Assembly: GCA_036924285.1 (NCBI GenBank)
Contig: JAYKYS010000007.1
Coordinates: forward strand, 15,562,001-15,626,000
Direction: 5' to 3'
DNA length: 64,000 nucleotides
Source: Asterella californica
Taxonomy: Eukaryota; Streptophyta; Marchantiopsida; Marchantiales; Aytoniaceae
Under the pieces are notes generated by a model, which ran no database searches, had not been told where the DNA came from, and saw nothing but the letters and a program-made list of their open reading frames with translations. Shown piece by piece: positions 58,241 to 64,000 of this stretch. The position numbers and the translations under genes are program-made. Numbering within the stretch: position 1 is the first letter of the stretch; every line of letters begins with the position of its first letter.

Positions 58241-58723
58241 ACAACAAGATGTACACCGTCAGATCCCAAACCTCTCCGTATGTAACAATCGGAAGGATCA
58301 TCGGAAGTTGTAAGTCTATCACTTTTCTCATGAACTCATCACCAAAATATGCAACTAACCATTGTCAGAAATGATCGCGGTGGATGCAATGAAGCTTGAT
58401 GTGAAATGGATTCGAGAAAGGAAGATCCGGAGTTGGTATCAAACCTCCGTCCATAACCACCACTCTCCGTAGTTCTTCACTTCTCCATGCAGACCTCCGA
58501 GAACCTTCACAAATCACCCGTTGAGAGAGAGAATGTCTCACAATCCTTTGACCATCATTTTATACCCAAATTTGACAATAATGTACATTGAAGTGAACGA
58601 GCACAAATTGATAACTTGATACTTTTCACTACCATGCGATTACCTGAACAGATAATTGCGATCGTGGCAATGCCATTGTGACTTCTTCTCGGGGAATGGA
58701 TTGTGGAGTTGAGTGCAGCAGCT
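58241..58723. other. boundary region between E and D
   Basis: No frame with a recognisable domain. It should hold the 5' part of element E or flanking DNA. I see no clear LTR end. Confidence 0.4.
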
Positions 58724-59706
58724 TGGTTCATGTCTTCTGGGTGGTGGATTGTATTGAATTCGCTCCCAATTGTGCATGAGAAGTGTTCTTCTTGAGTGGC
58801 GGTGACCGTCAGCAGTTGTGGAAGTGTAGCTTGGCTCGTTCAGTAGAGCACTTGAGATCTACGTACGAACGCATCTTCTGGGTAAGGGATCCCAGAAGAC
58901 AGAGTAGTCAGAGCAGCGAAGTGAAGAAGAAAGAAGCCTTCTTCCCACAGCAGAAGACAACATCCTCGAGTAGAAGACGGTGCGACTGTACCCATGTTTG
59001 TTGTCTTCCTCCCCAAACTATTACAAGCAGGGATGGCTTGTTAGTCAGGATCCGGACTAGAAGCCTGTCGGAAACTTAATTTCTTCTTTTCATCTTGTTT
59101 GGATTTTCTCTTCTTCCCCATCTTCTTATCTTCTTCTAGTGAGCTTCCGAGACTTCTATTAAGCTTCCGTGAAGGTGAATGTCGTTGTAGTGCTGCAGGA
59201 AGACCATTTCCGTAGGCAGAAGCTTGGGAAGGCTACAGGGGCATACACCTTGTGATTGATCTAACCCGTTGAAATGTGAGTGTGAGAGTAAGGTGTAACA
59301 GTCGTGCTAGTCGACTTCTGCGAAGCAGGACACTCTTCTAGAGGTGTGAGAAGACGAGCTAAACCCCCAGAAGACGAGAATCACTTCGGGAAGAAGGTAC
59401 TGAGAGGACCGGAAGAAGCAACCTAGAAGCAGGAAGATCGTCTTCCCGAGCTTCTCTGTGAATAGTTGTGTGATATTTTAGTTAGTAGTTGTTTGTTTAG
59501 TTCCAGAGCACCTTTTGGAGTGTCTGGAAGACGCGTGGTTTTGTGAGAAGACGGGATTCCTATGCAAAACCCGTGTGTTTGTGTGTTTGAACAGATCTTA
59601 GAACTTAGAGCAGCGTTACTTGTGCAAATCCTCTATGGGAACGATATCTTGTATACTAAATGGGCAAAAGGAGAAATCCTGCGTCACTACATATAGTGAA
59701 CGACCA
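58724..59706 (+). repeat. probable 5' LTR of element D
   Basis: The right end (…GTGAACGACCA at 59,706) is set by the primer site four bases later. The left end TGGTTCATGTC at 58,724 is only a guess from the matching TGGT/ACCA termini. The sequence is GAAGAC-rich. Confidence 0.4.
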
Positions 59707-59710
59707 TTTT

Positions 59711-59727
59711 TGGCACCGCTGCCGGGG
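59711..59727 (+). promoter_or_regulatory. tRNA-Asp-type primer-binding site of element D
   Basis: TGGCACCGCTGCCGGGG differs in two positions from TGGCGCCGTTGCCGGGG, the plant tRNA-Asp primer site of Athila-like elements. It lies four bases after the proposed LTR end and about 450 bases before gag. Confidence 0.85.
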
Positions 59728-60220
59728 ATTTCATCTTAGTAACTTATGTGCTAAGCTTCTTGGATCTGTGTGCCATTAGTTAAGATCATTTCGAACTAAC
59801 TTCGATTGTAGTTGAATGTGTTGTGGGACTCTATCTTGCTAGAAGACAGGAACCATCACCAGAAGTTGATAAGATACCTCAAGGAGAGTTGGAGGAAGCC
59901 GCTTCCCTGCTTCCAAGAGCTTCTTGGAAGACTCGATCTTGGAAGACTGCAGTGAGTACAACAAGAAGCAAGAGAAGAAGACGTTCCAAACCTGCGATCG
60001 GTTGTAGACATTCAGTCTACCAGATCTAGTGGTAGAAGAAGAGGGACATATGTTCTCAGTACTCTGGTGGATGCCTCCGACCAGAGGAAGAAGCAAAAGA
60101 CGCACGGGTAAAGATCCTGAGTGGGTAAATTCACCTCATCAAACCGCTTCTAGAGAGTAGCGGATATCCCTGAGACACCAAAGGAATGAAGAAGAGCTCA
60201 GGAAGATCCGATCAGTAGAA

Positions 60221-61333
60221 TTGGAAGAGCCTTCCATCTCGAGCATAATCTTTGGCGAAGACAGAAACCAACCGGGTGATCACATGTATAAAGTAGATTT
60301 CGGTACAGGTTACTTGGAAGACGTCTTCCCAAGTGCGGAAGAAGCTTCTCAAGGTGAGGGAAGACTGGAGGAGATCGTTCCAGACGTCTCGGAAGATAGC
60401 AGTGACAGTAGTTTTGACTCAGAAGACGATCTTCGTGATTCAGATAGGCCTGGACCTTCGAGAAGACCATCTCCATCACCTGGACCTGAGGGAGGAAGAA
60501 GTTGGCAGTCGCACCAGCCGGCAGTCGACATGGCTTCCCACACTCGGCAGAAGTACCATCTGTACGACGATGATGCTGACGCGGACGACTTCATCACGAT
60601 GTTTGAGACCATCTCTAGATCCAACAAGGAAGACGCTAATGTCGACAGACTCCGTGTATTTCCCAGTTTGATCGTAGGGAAGGGAAGGAAATGGATGAGT
60701 AAGATGTTGGATGTAGTAATGGCCGCTTGGGCTACTTTGAAGGCAGCTTTTCTGAAGAGGTTTAGAGGAGTGGGCTATGATCGTATGACCCTCATAGAAC
60801 TTCAGAGACTCGAACGGAAGAAGAAAGAGACACTTCGGGATTACACCGAGAGGTTTGAAGACTTCCTGGATCACATCCCTTAGAACCAAGGAAGACCCGG
60901 TTACTGTACTCAGCAAGCCGTGGACTGGTACTTGGGAGGACTGTCTCAGGATATGGAATTGTACTGCAGAAGAGGAGGAGGTGATGATTTAGCAGAGGTA
61001 CAGAAGCATGCCGAGCAATATGAAACCTCGAGCATCACTCGGAATATGATGAAGACAGAGGGAAGACCTCGAAGAAGTCCAAGAAGTCGAAGAAGTCTTC
61101 TAGGAAGTCCAAGAGGAAGTCCAAGTCCACTGAAACTGATAACTGTGATTCGGAAGCATCCTCTACTTCTGAAGAGTCTACTGTCGAAAGTTCAGAATCC
61201 GAATCTGAACAAGAGAAGAAGACGCGGAAGAAGAAGAAGGAGAAGACGCGAGCAAGGGAGGAAGTTGTGCAGAAGATGCCTCAAACTCAGATCATTCAGT
61301 CTGCACCTGATCCCAGTATCGATGAAGTTTTGA
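60221..61333 (+). pseudogene. element D gag
   Basis: One frame from before 60,221 to 61,333 with a single in-frame TAG at 60,881. An acidic Ser/Asp-rich start is followed by a retrotransposon gag domain at 60,570-60,990: DADDFITMFETISR, VGKGRKWMSKM, TLKAAFLKRFRGVGYDRMT and YTERFEDFLDHIP, then AVDWYLGGLSQDMELY after the stop. The later part (Arg/Ser repeats) is probably read in the wrong frame. No ATG starts the domain; the first in-frame Met is near 60,287. Confidence 0.8.
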
Positions 61334-62066
61334 AGCAGTTTGCCGACCTGAAAGTTCATCTTCTGAACCAGAAGGACAAGCAGAAGCAACCTACGCTTCC
61401 CGGCCAAACCTTTGGTGCAACCTTTGTAACTCTTCCGGACACACCAGAGATCAGTGTATGTAGGACCAAGCTGTCAACTGGGCAGGATGGGAAGAAGACG
61501 ATGAGAGATATCTACACGATCCCAGTGGGGAAACTTGCTATAGGATCGAGACGATACAATCCTTCACTCCTACGCCTCCCGTCCGATATAATCGGACGGG
61601 AGGCGTAGGAGTTATGTACCTAGGGATAGAGCTAGCAATGTACAGACCAGGACTCCCTGGTAACCTTCTTCATCACAACGACCTCTCAACCCTCTTCCTG
61701 GAGCGTGCAATAATTGTGGAGAAACAGGACACTGGTGGTCCACATGTCCTCATCCGAGAAGACAGATTGGGCAAGTGCCCTTGTGTGGGAACTGTAAGGA
61801 AGCCGGTCATTTCACAGGAAATTGTCCTCAGGTCTTACGATCACGACAAATGGTTAGATTTGCAGATACCACGCCTCTTGCAGAAGCTACATCAACTTCT
61901 AAACTCGAGTTAGCAGTGGTACAACACATCACGGTAGAAGAAGAAGATCCTGGGGATTGTACGGATTGTTTCCATATCGAGGAGGACGAACCGGACCCCG
62001 AGAAGCGCGAAGGAAAGGAACCTCAGCTGCAGAAGACGACTGTAGCTGCAGAAGACGAAGTTACTT
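61267..62066 (+). pseudogene. element D gag C-terminal part with zinc knuckle
   Basis: The frame 61,267-61,608 has SIDEVLKQFADLKVHLLNQK and an LP.T/LPGQ-rich stretch, then ends in the hairpin at 61,566-61,612. A different frame (61,775-62,066) encodes the CCHC knuckle CGNCKEAGHFTGNC and an acidic tail. The knuckle would bind element RNA. The frame changes flank the hairpin. Confidence 0.75.
61566..61612. repeat. perfect hairpin, 22-bp arms, 3-nt loop, inside gag
   Basis: Arm 61,566-61,587 is the exact complement of 61,591-61,612; the loop is ATA. It introduces a stop and lies where the gag frame is lost. It is GC-rich, unlike the AT-rich hairpin at 11,395. Confidence 0.95.
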
Positions 62067-62087
62067 GAGGCAGCTTCTTCTTTCACT

Positions 62088-63562
62088 TTGACGGATGGCA
62101 CTGTTTGGAGCCCTAGCTCGGATTCAGACAGTTGGCCTCCCGAAGAAGTCTTGGATGAAGCGGTGTTCAAGATAAGTACCAGAAGCAAAAGGAAGTTAGA
62201 ATCTTGTCAGAAGGAGATCAAGAAGAAGAAGCAGCGAAAGGAAAGGTCATCTTTCCCTGAGCGACCTTCTTCTCCTACTTACGACCGAGAAGATCCGAAG
62301 TACTTTGCTCCTGACATTAGACAAGAAGTTGAAGCGATCATGCAAGAAGAGCTGGAGAAGAGACGGAAGATAGTACAGCAACTTCCTACACCGACTACGG
62401 CAACACCTGTCTCACGGGAACGGCCCCTAGTCGAGGGAAGACACTCATCTGGTCTTCCACCCAAGGAAGCAGCCACTACATCTTCTTTGTTGGAAACACC
62501 AGTCACTCTTCTGAAAAGATCCCTTACGACTTCTTGCGAGACTTGTGGAATGAGAAGACGGATGTGACCTTCCAACAGCTGTTGGATGACAACGCTGGTT
62601 ACAGGAAGTTGTTACAATCTGTGCTTCGAGGATCGAGGAAGAGAAGGACAGCTAAACTTCCCAAGAGCATCCCGATCCTAAGGATAGAGCATGAGGACTT
62701 GGGAGCCCCAGAACTTGATATGGAGATCCATGGCTGTCTTCTGAAGAAGGTACCCATTGATTCCGGCTCCGGAGTTAACATCATGACTGAAGACACGGCG
62801 CATGCCCTAGGCTTCACTGAGTTCCAGCCTACTCCGAGAATCCTCAGAATGGCGGACCAGACCAGAAGACGACCTTTGGGGCAACTGAAAGATGTTTTGA
62901 CGGTAATTGGTGGAGTATCTTTTTACCTCACTTACATCATTTTGCGATCTGTAGCTAAGGTTGGATATCATGTGTTGATAGGAAGACCATGGCTGTATGC
63001 TGCAAATGTAAATATTGACTGGAGAAGACATCGTTTGAGATTTCCCAATCCTACACCCAAGCCAGGTGAGAAGACTAAGGTCTCGCTTCCTTGGATCAAG
63101 ATTGGACACCAAGGTGAAACTCCGTCTACAACAGAGGGGTACACTTCAGAAGACTCAGCTGCGTCTTCTGACAATGATGAACGGTATAATGAGTTTGTGG
63201 TGAATAACTTGTGTACTACAGAAGTAGCAGAGAGAGCAGAAGATGTGATCTGTGGATACATTGAGTGCTACGAGATTGCGGAAGAAGAGCTTCCACAAGA
63301 CGAAAGTATCGTCTTCTCTTTGGAAGATCCGACAGTTGATCTTCCAGAAGATGAATCTGAACCAGAAGAAGCTCCCAAACCGGAATACTTTGGTGCCAGT
63401 GAGTACAGTCACACTGAAGGAATGGTAAACCCGGATGATCTTCAAGAGATGGAGGTTGCGCCTGGAAAAAAGCTGAAGCTTTCCAAGGTGATCGAGGGCC
63501 AGCAGTTGGAAGATTTTCGAGAACTTCTGACGGGTTCTAGGATGTCTTCGCCTGGACCATAG
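62088..63562 (+). pseudogene. element D pre-protease and aspartic protease
   Basis: A Lys/Arg- and Glu-rich frame (62,088-62,567) is followed by an overlapping 342-codon frame (62,534-63,562) in a different frame. The protease loop is VPIDSGSGVNIM (Asp at 62,759) and the second block is YHVLIGRPWLY near 62,965. The DSG form is common in plant gypsy proteases. A long acidic linker (EEELPQDES, LPEDESEPEEAP) leads to RT. It would process the polyprotein. Confidence 0.8.
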
Positions 63563-63999
63563 AAGACATGAAGGGCATACCTCGAGAGCTGGGAGAACAT
63601 CGAATTGACTTGCTGGAGGGCGTTGTTCCTGCACGGCAGAGGCAGTACCGGCTCAACCTCAAGTACTCGCTTCTGGTGAAGGACAAGATCGACCAATACT
63701 TAAAGGCAGGAGTCATCTTCCCAGTGCTCAGCAGTGAGTGGGTAGCTCCTATCGTCATCGTGTCGAAGAAGCAGACAAGGAAGATCCGAGTGTGTCAGGA
63801 CTTCCGGAAGCTGAACTTGGCCACGAAGAAGGATCATCATCCTTTACCATTCACCGATTCTGTGTTAGACCAGGTAGCAGGACATGAGTTCTACAGCTTC
63901 CTGGATGGGTATTCTGGGTACAACCAAGTTTCAATCAGAGAAGAAGACAAGTCGAAAACCACTTTCACTACTGATTGGGGCACGTACGCATACAATCAA
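63541..63999 (+). CDS. element D reverse transcriptase, N-terminal half, truncated by window end
   Basis: A 153-codon open frame beginning DVFAWTIEDMKGIP, the usual start of gypsy RT, in a frame different from the protease. Fingers and palm blocks follow: YSLLVKDKIDQYLKAGVI, WVAPIVIVSKK, RKIRVCQDFRKLN, HHPLPFTDSVLDQVAGHEFY and FLDGYSGYNQVSI, with the first catalytic Asp, then KTTFTTDWGTYAY. No stop is seen up to the window end. The YxDD box would be about 60 residues further on. Confidence 0.88.
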
Positions 64000-64000
64000 A

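Larger units (their letters stand above)
58724..64000 (+). mobile_element. element D: gypsy retrotransposon with tRNA-Asp-type PBS, cut by the window end
   Basis: Plus-strand element: probable LTR to 59,706, primer site 59,711-59,727, gag, zinc knuckle, protease and the first half of RT. The RT signature FLDGYSGYNQ and the primer site resemble the Athila/Tat side of plant Ty3/gypsy. GAAGAC-rich DNA occurs in LTR and coding parts alike. A stop, at least two frameshifts and an inserted hairpin break gag, and a shift separates protease from RT. The 3' half is beyond the window. Confidence 0.85.

Noticed and set aside
1..64000. tRNA, rRNA and CRISPR searches by eye
   Set aside because: No convincing A/B boxes with cloverleaf arms, no rRNA segments, and no regularly spaced short repeats were found; only retrotransposon primer sites complementary to tRNAs occur.

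Overview
The window is nuclear DNA of a streptophyte plant, most likely a non-seed land plant, although a charophyte alga cannot be excluded. The evidence is one intronless AP2/ERF transcription-factor gene of the DREB/ABI4 type, plant-style Ty3/gypsy LTR retrotransposons with tRNA-iMet and tRNA-Asp primer sites, long unique AT-rich spacers with (TC)n microsatellites, and no operon structure. I see no tRNA, rRNA or CRISPR array.

Layout. Bases 1-18,555 are mostly unique, non-coding DNA with microsatellites, several near-perfect palindromes and the single convincing host gene (13,330-15,024). From 18,556 to the end the window is a pile of nested, mostly decayed LTR retrotransposons. I use these labels. 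B (18,556-29,525, + strand) carries one solo LTR inside its own 5' LTR and another, from family C, inside its gag/protease junction. F' (30,133 to about 32,465, +) is an internally deleted short element. G (minus strand, split) has gag, zinc knuckle and a DTGA protease at 44,212-45,022 and 32,466-33,258, and an LTR at about 45,181-46,241. C (33,263-44,207, minus) is structurally complete with two LTRs, a PPT and a 4-bp target duplication, and sits inside the gag of G. H (about 46,242-49,180, minus) is a gypsy relic. F (about 49,190-53,800, minus) has a long leader or LTR and an unusual coiled-coil ORF. E (53,801-58,240, minus) is an older pol relative of B and C. D (about 58,724-64,000, +) has a tRNA-Asp-type PBS, gag, protease and an RT cut by the window edge.

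Most striking: element H reads, on the minus strand in one frame across about 48,380-48,880, as the C-terminal half of a DNMT3-like cytosine-5 DNA methyltransferase, immediately upstream of that element's reverse transcriptase. It is broken by several stop codons, at least three of which look like C-to-T changes at CpG or CHG. This fits a retrotransposon that once carried its own DNA methyltransferase.

Relations. The nesting gives a relative order: H is older than G, which sits at the edge of H's integrase; G is older than C, which sits inside G's gag with duplicated GCGT. B is older than the family-C solo LTR (duplicated ACGT) and older than the B-type solo LTR in its own LTR (duplicated ACGT). 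B, C and E share the order gag, DHGS-type protease, RT, RNase H, integrase. All are interrupted by stops or frameshifts, so none looks autonomous now. C is the youngest and least damaged.
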